Positions 9,266 to 18,269 of a stretch of DNA of 64,000 nt are shown here, piece by piece. The DNA comes from Gammaproteobacteria bacterium (GTDB lineage: Bacteria; Pseudomonadota; Gammaproteobacteria; UBA4575). The stretch's first letter is position 1; each line of letters begins with the position of its first letter. Under the pieces are notes generated by a model that worked only from the letters and a program-made list of their open reading frames with translations, made no database searches and was not told the origin of the DNA. The stretch is taken from positions 1 through 64,000 of the forward strand of contig JAJDYY010000004.1 in the NCBI GenBank assembly GCA_022824965.1, given 5' to 3'. The position numbers and the translations under genes were made by a program.

Positions 9266-10090
9266 TCAGTCTCGTTTGCCGCCGTATGCCCCCAACAGCC
9301 CTTGGGGGTGCTCAAATATTCCCCCGACTTCCTCATGGTTGGGACCGTAGAACACGCCCGACAGTCGATCATTTTCTGCATGATGGTGACTGAACTGACC
9401 GCCAGTCACGGCCATGTCCTCATAGACCAGATCACCGTGTCGCTGGCCGGTAGTGGCATTGACCATGCCGGTCAGATGCACATCCGCCATGACCTGTTCA
9501 CCGATCCTGACGGAGATGCGGGCATCTCCTGTCACGTACGAGTCAAAAGCAGTGACTGCAGCATCATCCCTTGCCGATACAAAGCCGGTCCAGGTCGCTT
9601 CCATCTCGGGATTGGTCAGTGGCGCATCGCCGATCGCCGTGGCAAACATACGGATCGTTCCACGATCAGGGTGCGATTCGCCGACGTACGTGCGTGAGGA
9701 TGAGGCAAAGAAACCGTACTTCATCCAGCCGACAAAGTTATGCGCTTCAATTCCGAATCCCTCAAAATTTTCGATGCCCGTGCTGATTCCGTTGGTATCC
9801 GGAAGTACCGTGATTTGTTCAGGATCCACACTGACAACCCGGTTCGCATACAGGGTTTCTGAATCGCCGGCCTCGCAGTACTCGCCCCTGCAGTCCACAG
9901 AAACACGTTCAGGTCCTGTACTACCGGGCCTGCGGTCAATCCAGTCCGTGAAAAGTATGTGGGTGGCGTTCGAAGCGATCCGCGTGTAATCCCGGATTGC
10001 CAGTGTCTCCTCTGAAGGAGCCGGACTTCCGCCGCAGGCGACAAGCCCTGCGCACAGCGCGAATACAGTACAGATTCTCATGCATGCCAT
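9266..10090 (-). CDS. TbpB-like lipoprotein (transferrin-binding-protein B-type beta-barrel domain)
   Basis: A lipoprotein with a short signal and lipobox LVAC just before a GGSPAPS linker. The C-terminus has the hallmark of TbpB-like surface lipoproteins, FYGPNHEEVGGIFEHPQG, where the barrel domain closes. Three starts are possible: 10150, 10090 and 10081. The last two place the lipobox at a normal distance from the start; no start has a strong ribosome site. Known relatives bind iron proteins, haem or haemoglobin at the surface of pathogens, but the domain is also common in environmental bacteria with unknown ligands. It is probably cotranscribed with the downstream barrel gene. Confidence 0.75.
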   Translation of the reverse strand: MACMRICTVFALCAGLVACGGSPAPSEETLAIRDYTRIASNATHILFTDWIDRRPGSTGPERVSVDCRGEYCEAGDSETLYANRVVSVDPEQITVLPDTNGISTGIENFEGFGIEAHNFVGWMKYGFFASSSRTYVGESHPDRGTIRMFATAIGDAPLTNPEMEATWTGFVSARDDAAVTAFDSYVTGDARISVRIGEQVMADVHLTGMVNATTGQRHGDLVYEDMAVTGGQFSHHHAENDRLSGVFYGPNHEEVGGIFEHPQGLLGAYGGKRD

Positions 10091-10252
10091 GTGCACGCAC
10101 TTGCCTGCCACCTGTGGATATACGTGAAGAAGTTTGAGCATCGCTGTCATGGTCGCCTTTTATGTTCTCCGAATCTTGCCCGGGATACTACCATGCCCGG
10201 GTGGGCTGGCATGCTGTATATTATGGGCGAATTTATACATAGGAGACCTACG

Positions 10253-10483
10253 ATGACCCATGAGGAAATTGCAGCGCAGGCGCTGGCAGTGCATGCCAGA
10301 ATCTCCCTGACCCGGAAAATACTGCTTGACAACTACGAAGTGAAAAACACGGATTTAAGTGATCGCTTGCCCGAAAAAGAGTGGACAGAAAAGTACGCTG
10401 TAGCCTTGAAAATGGCAAAGGAACTGGAGCCCGGCTGCCCGGACCCTGAGCTTCTTGTGCACAAAATTCAAAATTATCTTTAG
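10253..10483 (+). CDS. Small hypothetical protein
   Basis: A 76-residue soluble, largely helical protein. The ATG at 10253 follows AGGAGA at a good distance, which supports translation; the longer frame from 10091 has no such site. It is rich in charged residues and has a single cysteine near the C-terminus (GCPDPELL). I do not recognise a family. It stands alone between the TbpB-like gene (divergent) and hicB (convergent). Confidence 0.6.
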   Translation: MTHEEIAAQALAVHARISLTRKILLDNYEVKNTDLSDRLPEKEWTEKYAVALKMAKELEPGCPDPELLVHKIQNYL

Positions 10484-10537
10484 CAGGACAAACCTGACAT
10501 ATTTAAAGTAGTTAGCACAAACAAAAACTAGAATCCT

Positions 10538-10750
10538 TCATGCATACATCAATCGCTGGCCTTTAGGCTCAGGAATTGGGTCACCATGCTCCCGGGCCGT
10601 ATCAAGCCACAATTCAATAGCATCTCCAGCATTGGACAAGGCCTCCTGCTGGGTATTACCGTGGGCCATACACCCCGGTAACTCCGGAACTTCAGCAATG
10701 AACGCTTCGTCCTCGTTGCTCCAGTAAATGATGGTTTCGTATTTGTACAT
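10538..10750 (-). CDS. hicB: HicB-family antitoxin
   Basis: A 70-residue protein with the HicB/UPF0150 half-RNase-H fold: MYKYETIIYWSNEDEAF, then VPELPGCMAHG, then EALSNAGDAIELWL. HicB binds and neutralises the HicA mRNA interferase. An in-frame GTG at 10756, overlapping the hicA stop, could also be used. It is intact, but the hicA frame upstream is broken by a frameshift, so it may now be an orphan. Confidence 0.88.
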   Translation of the reverse strand: MYKYETIIYWSNEDEAFIAEVPELPGCMAHGNTQQEALSNAGDAIELWLDTAREHGDPIPEPKGQRLMYA

Positions 10751-10755
10751 GGTCA

Positions 10756-11005
10756 CTAATCTCCCAACTTGTATTTTAGGATAATAGTCCGGACTTGGCG
10801 AACCTGGTAAGGCTTGGCCTTCCCCTCTACCCTCTGCAAATTGATTTTTTCTCTAATCCCCCCTTTTTCTGTACATGTGATGGCTCCCCCGAATTCTGAC
10901 CGTAAATCCCAGCCGCTCAAGAAGATTACACAAGTCGGCAAATACAATGTCAGCATCGGACTTTCCATACACAATGCGAGTCAAAAGCTTTTCATATTTC
11001 CCCAT
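10756..11005 (-). pseudogene. hicA: hicA toxin gene interrupted by a single-base frameshift in an A5G6 tract
   Basis: From the ATG at 11005 the frame reads MGKYEKLLTRIVYGKSDAD and onward to IRGSHHMYRKRGD and a stop. HicA's dsRNA-binding-fold core and the RGSHH motif with its catalytic histidine are present. The remainder, EKINLQ...GKAKPYQVRQV...KYKLGD, lies in another frame and runs to the hicB start. The two parts join exactly if one base is removed from a run of five A and six G (plus-strand coordinates 10858-10868). This could be an inactivating mutation, a sequencing or assembly error, or ribosomal or polymerase slippage restoring the protein. Confidence 0.85.
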
Positions 11006-11094
11006 AGCTCTTGCTCAGCAGTTCCGATTCAATACGAAATGAACAAGGTAGACACGCAATTCTGCAGATTGATTCTCAGATGCCTTGCGCAGCA

Positions 11095-11782
11095 TTATGC
11101 AAAAATACCGAGTTCCTTTAATCTTATGGCCATTGCACGTTGGGATACATGGAATTGTTCAGCAAGTGATTTAAAGTGCCGTCCTTGAAAGGAAATTGCG
11201 CCAGCTAGAGTGAGTTCTCGTACATCAGAATCTACCCTTGGTCTTGACAGTTCGTCCGGCTCATTTGGATCGAGCCAATATGCGATATCATCATCAATCC
11301 TAATCGGTAGTTTCAAGCCAAATGTCTGTCTAACTTTGGCACATACAAGCTTCGGTGGCATAAGATAACAAGCCGCAAAATAATCGGCTTCTTTTTCTTC
11401 TACTTCACGAACTGTACGCTTTGCTGATAGATCCAAAATTGGGCGGTCACGGTGCATGACCACCTTATTGGGATGAAGTAGCCAGTGTCCAAGTTCATGT
11501 GCACCAGTAAATCTCCATACCCGTGGTGGAAACTTCATTAGAGACCTGAATAAGGTTTTTCTGCCGATCAATGGCTCCAGCGACTTCAAACCGATTCATC
11601 CCATTTCCAAATTTTCCGAGTTCCTCAACAATTTCATAATTCACACCAAGTAGGCTTAGCGCATACTCGGGATTAAGCATATCAATGGGTTCTGGAGCAC
11701 CCCCCGGCCATAATCTTGCCCTTTCGTACCAAAGGCGTTTATGAAGGCTCGAAGCGCTTTGCTGAATTTTGGCCCTGTTCAC
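11095..11782 (-). pseudogene. ImmA/IrrE-family metallopeptidase gene with a frameshift
   Basis: The 5' part (VNRAKIQQSASSLHKRLWYE, probable GTG start at 11782, through VNYEIVEELG to AIDRQKNLIQVS) and the 3' part (KFPPRVWRFTGAHELGHWLL, with the zinc motif HELGH, to a helix-turn-helix-like end) are in two frames overlapping at about 11495-11589. Removing one base near 11545 (TCTAATGAAG) joins them into one normal ImmA/IrrE protein of about 229 residues. Such proteases cut repressors of mobile elements or toxin-antitoxin partners. It lies upstream of hicA-hicB on the same strand, and with hicA makes two single-base frameshifts within about 700 bases. Confidence 0.8.
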
Positions 11783-12004
11783 AAATAGCACTATAAATAG
11801 GGCAATATAAACATTCAAGTACAGTATATTGTGTACAACTCGGGGAAACTTTTTTTGATGAGTAAAAGGATGCGTTTTGCTCAAGTCAACAAATAAAAAC
11901 CGTTGACCTTCGCTGTTTTAGTAGATTTGAACTGCGGTTAGTGAACATTTGCGCATAGTTCGGTACTGGGTTTGTTGAAACAACCTGAGTCCTGGATCTC
12001 AAAT

Positions 12005-12080
<76 letters not shown>

Positions 12081-12099
12081 ATTGATCCAGTGCAGAAAC

Positions 12100-13506
12100 C
12101 TATATCAAACTCCGGATATATTCAATGGCCCGATCGATACGCTCGAATGTCTTGTCGGCCCCGAGCAGTTCCAGCGTAACGTCAATGGACGGGGATTGCA
12201 GTTGTCCTGTGACTGCAAGGCGCAAGGGAGGGGCAATCTGGCCAAACTTCAAATCCATCTCCCTGGCAACCAAGCCCAGCACTGCCTTGATATCCTCCGC
12301 AGCCCAGGGATCTATCCGTTGCAATCCGTTTTTCAGGGCCTCCAGGATCACAGCCCCTTCCTCAGTGAAAAATTTGCTGGCGGCTTTTTCGTCATAACGC
12401 TCGACATCGTGGTAGAAATACTCGCTGGCCCTGCATATCTCCTGCAATGTCTTGCAGCGGTCCTTTTGCACATCGAACAGCGCAGACAGGTCGGGTGGTG
12501 CATCGGGACACACCCCCTGGGAGCGGAAGTAGGCTTCCAGTTCATCCCGAAGTGTCTCGCCTGAAGTTCCTTTCAGGTACTGGTGATTGACCCAGAGCAG
12601 CTTTTCCAGATCGAAAATCGCAGGTGATGGCTGCACAGAAGACAGGCTGAAATGCTCGATCATCTCATCGGCTGTAAAGAGTTCCTGGTCCCCGTGAGAC
12701 CAGCCCAGCCGGACCAGGTAATTGACCAGCGCCCGGGGCAGAAACCCGTCTTTCCGATACTGGCCGACCGACACGGCACCATGCCGTTTGGACAGCCGCT
12801 TGCCGTCTTTTCCATGGATCAGCGGAATGTGTGCGTAGACAGGTACAGGATGATCCAGCGCCCTGAAAATGTTGACTTGCCGGAAGGTGTTGTTCAGGTG
12901 GTCATTCCCCCGGATCACGTGGGTGACGGCTGAATCGATATCGTCCACCACCACGCACAGGTGATAGGTGGGCGTGCCGTCCGAACGGGCCAAAACCAGG
13001 TCGTCGAGTTCGCTGTTCTGTACCTCGACTGTTCCGTATACCCGGTCTTCGACTTTTACGCTGCCGGTCAGGGGATTTTTGAGGCGCACCACCGGATCGA
13101 TACTGGATTTGCCCGTATGCGTCCGTGCGCGGCAGTGCCCGTCGTAACGGGGTTTTTCTCCATTCTGAATTTGGGTGTGGCGCAGGGAATCAAGACGTTC
13201 CCTGGAACAATAGCAATAATAGGCCTGGCCCGTATCGAGCAACTGCTGGATGACCTGCGCATAGCGCTGCGTGCGCGAGGACTGATGCACCGGCTCGGCA
13301 TTGGATACGATGCCAAGCCAGGACAAGCCGGAAAGGATGTCCTCAACGAATTCATTCGAGGAGCGCTTTTGATCCGTGTCTTCAATCCGCAGCAGGTACT
13401 GCCCGCCATGTTTTTTGGCATACAGCCAGTTGAACAGTGCCGTTCGAACACCGCCGATATGCAGATATCCGGTCGGGCTCGGGGCAAAACGGGTACGTAC
13501 GGTCAT
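12100..13506 (-). CDS. gltX: Glutamyl-tRNA synthetase
   Basis: A 468-residue class I synthetase that charges tRNA-Glu. The start at 13506 puts MTVRTRFAPSPTGYLHIGG at the N-terminus; the longer frame to 13572 adds an unlikely leader. The HIGH motif is present as HIGG and the KMSKS motif as KRLSKRHG near residue 240. A zinc-binding knuckle is visible as CYCSRERL followed by DGHC about 25 residues later, as in the E. coli enzyme. It sits between tRNA-Ala and pgpA on the same strand. Whether it also charges tRNA-Gln cannot be judged here. Confidence 0.95.
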   Translation of the reverse strand: MTVRTRFAPSPTGYLHIGGVRTALFNWLYAKKHGGQYLLRIEDTDQKRSSNEFVEDILSGLSWLGIVSNAEPVHQSSRTQRYAQVIQQLLDTGQAYYCYCSRERLDSLRHTQIQNGEKPRYDGHCRARTHTGKSSIDPVVRLKNPLTGSVKVEDRVYGTVEVQNSELDDLVLARSDGTPTYHLCVVVDDIDSAVTHVIRGNDHLNNTFRQVNIFRALDHPVPVYAHIPLIHGKDGKRLSKRHGAVSVGQYRKDGFLPRALVNYLVRLGWSHGDQELFTADEMIEHFSLSSVQPSPAIFDLEKLLWVNHQYLKGTSGETLRDELEAYFRSQGVCPDAPPDLSALFDVQKDRCKTLQEICRASEYFYHDVERYDEKAASKFFTEEGAVILEALKNGLQRIDPWAAEDIKAVLGLVAREMDLKFGQIAPPLRLAVTGQLQSPSIDVTLELLGADKTFERIDRAIEYIRSLI

Positions 13507-13591
13507 GCCGGAACTGGGAAGATGGTGAGAAGTAGTGCTCGGTTGGCCCATTGTACACGCATCGATGAGCAATCAAGCGCCGGCAGTGAGG

Positions 13592-14077
13592 TCAGGTTGA
13601 CTGCACGGCCCATACCAGGGCATGAAGGCAGAGCAGCGCGTACAGGGCGGCCAGCACGTCGTCCAGCATGATCCCGAAGCCCCCGGGCACCTTTCGATCC
13701 ACAAGCGAGACCGGCCAGGGTTTCCATATATCGAAAACCCGGAACAGGAGAAAACCCGCCAGCACCCAGTACCATGCCAAAGGCACGAACAGCATGGTGA
13801 CCAGATACCCCACGATCTCGTCGATCACGATCCCCGGGTGATCGGGGACATCCAGCACGGAGGCAGTCTGTCCACAGGCCCAGCATCCTGCCAGAAAAAG
13901 ACCCACGACTGTCATGACGTAGACGACGGGATCCAATGAGACCAGCGCCAGGTACACGGTGACGCCGAGCAGTGTCCCCACTGTGCCGGGCGCAACCGGT
14001 GAAAACCCGGCCCCGAATCCAAAGGAGAACAGGTGCACGGGACTGCTCAATACAATGTGTCTTACATCCTGGGGCAT
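13592..14077 (-). CDS. pgpA: Phosphatidylglycerophosphatase A
   Basis: A 161-residue membrane enzyme that removes the phosphate from phosphatidylglycerol phosphate. Family motifs are clear: GFGAGFSPVAPGTVGTLLG near residue 20, PGIVIDEIVGY near 80 and RVFDIWKPWPV near 112, with three to four hydrophobic segments. It starts ten bases after the thiL stop, as the last gene of the rib-nusB-thiL-pgpA run common in gammaproteobacteria. Confidence 0.95.
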   Translation of the reverse strand: MPQDVRHIVLSSPVHLFSFGFGAGFSPVAPGTVGTLLGVTVYLALVSLDPVVYVMTVVGLFLAGCWACGQTASVLDVPDHPGIVIDEIVGYLVTMLFVPLAWYWVLAGFLLFRVFDIWKPWPVSLVDRKVPGGFGIMLDDVLAALYALLCLHALVWAVQST

Positions 14078-14086
14078 GGTCTTCGA

Positions 14087-15052
14087 TCAGACAAAATGCT
14101 CGAACCCCGGCCTGTCTGGCAGGGGGTAGCTGCGGCCTCCCAGAAACAGTTCCAGGCTGGCCTCCCGGGTAATCTCTCCGACCCGGGTGACGGGACATCC
14201 GGTCCTCGCACTGATGGTATCGATCTCGGCGCCGTGTTCCGGGCTTGCGGTAAAGGCCAGTTCATAGTCATCGCCGCCGGCAAGCACCAGATTCCAGTCC
14301 TCGCCGTCCTGCCACTGCCTATGCATGGCACGTGAGCGCGGGAGCTGTTCCAGTTCAATGCGTGCCCCGACTCCACTGCCTTGCAAAATCCGCTGCACAT
14401 CGAGCACCAGTCCATCAGACAGGTCGATGGCCGCACTGGCAAGTGCCACGATCTCCTGACCGACCTCCACTCTCGGCCATGGCCGATTCAGGCGCGCTGA
14501 CAGGTAATCCATATCCTGCTTCGATGCCGTGAGATCTTCGAGGTTCTGCGAGAGCTTCAGGTAAAGGGCCGCATCCCCCAGTGTGCCCGTCACGTAGAGG
14601 GTATCCTTTGGCCGGGCACCGGTACGGGTGATTGCATCAGCGGACTTGAGGTATCCCGTTGCCTGCATCGATACGGACCGTGCTCCACGCACAAGGTCCC
14701 CTCCGATGATTTTTGTATTGTAGCGGTCTGCCAGCGAGTAAAGCCCCCGTGAAAACCCCGCAAGCCACGAGTCTTCAATCTCAGGCAGGGAAAGGCTCAG
14801 GGTTGCCCAAAGCGGTGTCGCCCCCATGGCAGCGAGATCGCTCAGGTTCACGGCCAGCACCTTGTGACCCAGATCCTCAGGCCGACAGTCCGGGCGGAAA
14901 TGGACTCCCTCATTGAGGGCATCCATCGTCATCACCAGCTTTGAGCCATCCGGAGGCTGGACCACGGCGGCATCATCGCCGACGCCGATCTCAACATCCG
15001 CACCCGCTGAATGCTGCGAGAAGTACCGGGCAATGATTTCGTGTTCTAGCAA
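14087..15052 (-). CDS. thiL: Thiamine-monophosphate kinase
   Basis: A kinase making thiamine diphosphate from thiamine monophosphate. The metal and nucleotide motif VEIGVGDDAAVV is near residue 20, ALNEGVHF near 45, and NLSDLAAMGA near 68. There is no ATG in a sensible place. A TTG at 15052 gives LLEHEIIARYF, which lines up with the usual MxEFELI start, so I use it; a GTG at 15070 is an alternative. It follows nusB closely and precedes pgpA. Confidence 0.93.
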   Translation of the reverse strand: MLEHEIIARYFSQHSAGADVEIGVGDDAAVVQPPDGSKLVMTMDALNEGVHFRPDCRPEDLGHKVLAVNLSDLAAMGATPLWATLSLSLPEIEDSWLAGFSRGLYSLADRYNTKIIGGDLVRGARSVSMQATGYLKSADAITRTGARPKDTLYVTGTLGDAALYLKLSQNLEDLTASKQDMDYLSARLNRPWPRVEVGQEIVALASAAIDLSDGLVLDVQRILQGSGVGARIELEQLPRSRAMHRQWQDGEDWNLVLAGGDDYELAFTASPEHGAEIDTISARTGCPVTRVGEITREASLELFLGGRSYPLPDRPGFEHFV

Positions 15053-15090
15053 TGTGTGTGCTCGCTGCACGCAAAGGCAACCAAGACCTT

Positions 15091-15510
15091 TCAGTCCGGG
15101 GGTTTCCTTGAAACCTGGTCCAGAACCCCGTTGATCAGCTTGTAGCCGCCCTCGGAACCGAATTTCTTGCACAAGATGACCGCCTCGGAAATCACCACGT
15201 CCTTGGGAACTTCCTGCTTGTAGCGCATTTCATAGGCTGCGTATAACAGGATCGCCTTCTCGATGGGACCGATACGCGCCAAGGATCCATCTACACAATT
15301 TACTAGAATATCAGTGAGTTCCTTTTCATGGCTGATGGATTCTCTCAGGAGCTCTTCATAATAATCATGGTCCACCTTGGGCCAGTTTTCATCTTTTGAA
15401 AACTGTGCCAGCAGCTCATCAGAACTATGCCCGGCCAGCTGCCACTGGTACAGCGACTGCAGGGCAAATCGCCGGGACCAGTGGCGCTTTTGAGGTTGGC
15501 CTTCAGCCAC
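15091..15510 (-). CDS. nusB: Transcription antitermination factor NusB
   Basis: A 139-residue all-helical protein that, with NusE and other factors, binds boxA RNA to prevent premature termination of rRNA transcription. The N-terminal RRFALQSLYQWQ helix and the C-terminal VVISEAVILCKKFGSEGGYKLINGVLD block are diagnostic of the family. Its start overlaps the end of ribH by eight bases, so the two are translationally linked. Confidence 0.95.
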   Translation of the reverse strand: MAEGQPQKRHWSRRFALQSLYQWQLAGHSSDELLAQFSKDENWPKVDHDYYEELLRESISHEKELTDILVNCVDGSLARIGPIEKAILLYAAYEMRYKQEVPKDVVISEAVILCKKFGSEGGYKLINGVLDQVSRKPPD

Positions 15511-15982
15511 CGGCCTGGATGGACTTCAGGACATTGACCATCTCCAGCACGCACAGTGCCGCATCGCGGCCCTTGTTGCTGTCCCCTGTACTGCGCTGTA
15601 CGGCCTGCTCCAGCGTGTCCGTTGTCAACAGTCCAAACGCAATGGGAACCCCGGACTGCAGGCTTGCCTCCTGCAGGCCCGAAGTGCAGCCCTGACAGAC
15701 GTAGTCGAAGTGCGGGGTATCCCCGCGAATGACGCAGCCCAGGGCGATGATGCCGTCATATTCGCCCGTTGCAGCCATGGCCTTGCATGCCAGGGGCAGC
15801 TCGAACGCCCCCGGTACATGGATGCACGTAACGTCGCTCTCGGCCACGTGATGCTCAAGCAGGGTCGCCTGCGCACATGCCCCCATGGCCTCGACAATCT
15901 CGCCATTGAAACGTGCGGATACGATACCGATACGAAGACCCCGTCCCGAATAATCCGCACCTGACGTGTAACTTCCCTGCAT
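15503..15982 (-). CDS. ribH: 6,7-dimethyl-8-ribityllumazine synthase
   Basis: A 159-residue enzyme condensing the ribityl pyrimidine with dihydroxybutanone phosphate in riboflavin synthesis. Visible motifs are VSARFN near residue 21, VPGAFELPLACKAMA near 57, the catalytic histidine region GDTPHFDYVC near 88, and the C-terminal NKGRDAAL. It lies between ribE and nusB. The gene usually found just upstream in this operon, ribBA, is absent. Confidence 0.96.
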   Translation of the reverse strand: MQGSYTSGADYSGRGLRIGIVSARFNGEIVEAMGACAQATLLEHHVAESDVTCIHVPGAFELPLACKAMAATGEYDGIIALGCVIRGDTPHFDYVCQGCTSGLQEASLQSGVPIAFGLLTTDTLEQAVQRSTGDSNKGRDAALCVLEMVNVLKSIQAGG

Positions 15983-15988
15983 GCCTGT

Positions 15989-16585
15989 CTATCCCCTGTC
16001 CTCGATCAGATGCGCCAGGTAACGCGCCACAAGGTCTACCTCGATATTCATCTCATCTCCCGCTCGCCTGCTCCCCAGCGTGGTGCACTCCAGTGTATGG
16101 GGGATCACCGTAACACAGTACCGGTCTTTTTCGACCCGGTTGACCGTAAGGCTGACGCCGTCCACGCAGACCGATCCCTTGGGGACGATATACCTCGACA
16201 GGTCCTCCGGGATGGAAATCCACAGGACCGATTCGTTTTCGTGGTTCTCACGCGCCTCAAGCCTGCAAATCCCGTCCACATGACCGCTGACGATATGGCC
16301 TCCCAGGCGCGTGGTGGGCGTCACCGAGCGCTCCAGGTTGACCTGGCCCTCCGAAGAAGATGTTCCAAAGGTCGTGCACTCCCGGGTTTCCATGGAAACG
16401 TCCACCCGGAAAGAATCGGCCTGCACATCGTATGCGGTCAGACAAACGCCGTTGATGGAGATGCTGTCGCCAGTATTGATTCCCTCGGCAAATGCGGGTG
16501 TCGTGGAGACCCGGTACTGGTGAGTTCCCTGCTCCCCTTCCAATCTTTGGAGCGAGCCGACCTCTTCTACAATCCCGGTAAACAT
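15989..16585 (-). CDS. ribE: Riboflavin synthase, alpha chain
   Basis: A 198-residue enzyme that dismutates two lumazine molecules into riboflavin. The start at 16585 gives the conserved MFTGIVEEVG; the frame has four extra codons upstream. The two tandem lumazine-binding barrels are visible, the first with SISINGVCLTAY and the second with SVCVDGVSLTVN. It overlaps neither neighbour but is only 8 bases after ribD and 6 before ribH. Confidence 0.95.
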   Translation of the reverse strand: MFTGIVEEVGSLQRLEGEQGTHQYRVSTTPAFAEGINTGDSISINGVCLTAYDVQADSFRVDVSMETRECTTFGTSSSEGQVNLERSVTPTTRLGGHIVSGHVDGICRLEARENHENESVLWISIPEDLSRYIVPKGSVCVDGVSLTVNRVEKDRYCVTVIPHTLECTTLGSRRAGDEMNIEVDLVARYLAHLIEDRG

Positions 16586-16593
16586 CTGGGCTT

Positions 16594-17706
16594 TCAACCT
16601 TGCACAGGGAGTGCACGCAGCTTGATGTCATCGCCAATGGCCGTGACCTCCTCGACCTGCATCCCCAGTCGCTCCTGCATGTTCGAGAACGGCGACAGTT
16701 CTGCCAGGCCGCGACCGGATGCCCCGATCAGGTGGGGAGCAATGTAGAGGACCATCTCATCCACCAGGCCCTGCTCCAGCAGGCTGCCTACCAGCGTCGC
16801 ACCGGCTTCCACGAGGACTTCGTTGATCTCCCGCGACCCAAGGTCGCGCATCACCTCGGCCAGGTCCAGGGGTCGCTGCTCCAGGGTGACGACTTCAACG
16901 CGTTCACCCTGCAGGGCGGCCACTTTTTTGGCATCCTGCGAGCAAGTATAAACAAGGGTTCTGCCCGGGGCCTGCAATACCCTGGCGCTCACGGAGATGC
17001 GAAGATCCGTGTCCAGCACGACCCGCAGGGGCTGCTCCGGGGTCTGCGACAAGCCCAGTGCTTCGCTGGAGAGCCGCACGGTCAGTTGTGGATCATCTGC
17101 CTGCACCGTACCGGCCCCGGTCAGGATGGCACAGCTCCTGGCACGCAACCGCTGTACATCGAGGCGTGCAGACTCCCCCGTGATCCATTGGCTTTCACCG
17201 CTGGCCAACGCGGTCTTGCCATCCAGGCTGATGGCGGACTTCACGGTCACGTACGGCCTGCCCGTTTTCATCCTTTTGAAAAACCCCTTGTTCAGCTCAT
17301 GTGCCTCTTTTTGCAGTACATCGCAACGGGTCTCTATGCCGTTTTGCTGCAGGTAGGCTAATCCCCTGCCATTGACGAGTGGATTCGGATCCTGGACTGC
17401 GACCACCACCCTTGCAATTTTGGCTGCCACCAGGGCCTCGGTGCACGGCGGGGTCTTGCCCTCGTGTGGACAGGGTTCTAAGGTGACGTACGCCGTGGCG
17501 CGATCCACGCTTCCGGATGCATTCTCCAGCGCATGGATTTCAGCATGGGGCCCGCCCGCCCTGGCATGATAACCGCGGGCAATGATGGAGTGATCCCGGG
17601 CGATAACGCACCCGACCCGCGGGTTCTTGCGCACGGTAAAGAGTCCCTTTTCGGCCTGACGCACGGCCTCAGCCATACAGGCATGGTCGTTCAACGCGGG
17701 TAGCAT
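16594..17706 (-). CDS. ribD: Bifunctional diaminohydroxyphosphoribosylaminopyrimidine deaminase / uracil reductase
   Basis: A 370-residue enzyme doing the second and third steps of riboflavin synthesis. The N-terminal zinc deaminase has GGPHAEIHAL near residue 50 and the PCPHEGKTPPC motif near 78; the C-terminal reductase starts near residue 145 (RPYVTVKSAISLDGKTA) with TGAGTVQADDPQLTVR. It is first of the rib genes here, 19 bases after nrdR. Confidence 0.95.
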   Translation of the reverse strand: MLPALNDHACMAEAVRQAEKGLFTVRKNPRVGCVIARDHSIIARGYHARAGGPHAEIHALENASGSVDRATAYVTLEPCPHEGKTPPCTEALVAAKIARVVVAVQDPNPLVNGRGLAYLQQNGIETRCDVLQKEAHELNKGFFKRMKTGRPYVTVKSAISLDGKTALASGESQWITGESARLDVQRLRARSCAILTGAGTVQADDPQLTVRLSSEALGLSQTPEQPLRVVLDTDLRISVSARVLQAPGRTLVYTCSQDAKKVAALQGERVEVVTLEQRPLDLAEVMRDLGSREINEVLVEAGATLVGSLLEQGLVDEMVLYIAPHLIGASGRGLAELSPFSNMQERLGMQVEEVTAIGDDIKLRALPVQG

Positions 17707-17725
17707 GCGGCTTCGGACAGGTGTG

Positions 17726-18232
17726 TCAGTCCAGCTCGTCGGCGATCAGGGAGAGCTGGCCCTTGCGCATCTCCGGGGCGAGGTCTTTTTCTACACGCTC
17801 GATCAGGTCCTTGAAGGCGCGGACATCCTCGAAACTCCGGTAGACCGAGGCAAAGCGGACATAGGCCACCTGGTCCACCAGGCGCAACTCGTGCATGGCC
17901 CATTCACCGATATCGCTGGAACGGACTTCCCGTTTCCCACTGGCCAGCGTCTTGCGTGAAATTCGGTTGATGATCAGGTCGATCGTCTCCGTGGGAACCG
18001 GCCGCTTCTCGCAGGCCAGCGTGAGCCCCTTGCGCAGCTTCTCTTCATCGAAAGGTTCACGGCGACCGTCGCGCTTGACCACCCGGGGAAGCGTGCGTTC
18101 TGTTGCCTCGTAGGTTGTGAAACGCTCCTCGCAGCGCAAACATTCGCGCCTTCGCCGCACCTGGTCGCCCTCTCTCGCCAGGCGTGAGTCGATCACCCTC
18201 GTATCCTCGAACCGGCAAAAGGGGCAATGCAT
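17726..18232 (-). CDS. nrdR: Transcriptional repressor NrdR
   Basis: A 168-residue repressor of ribonucleotide reductase genes. The N-terminal zinc ribbon has CPFC and CLRC; an ATP-cone domain follows ([20 protein letters not shown]). It sits between glyA and ribD, the usual gammaproteobacterial order. The short tail after the cone is variable in the family. Confidence 0.95.
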   Translation of the reverse strand: MHCPFCRFEDTRVIDSRLAREGDQVRRRRECLRCEERFTTYEATERTLPRVVKRDGRREPFDEEKLRKGLTLACEKRPVPTETIDLIINRISRKTLASGKREVRSSDIGEWAMHELRLVDQVAYVRFASVYRSFEDVRAFKDLIERVEKDLAPEMRKGQLSLIADELD

Positions 18233-18269
18233 GGGGTTGCCGCAGGAGCGTCAGTTATGAACAGTGCAG

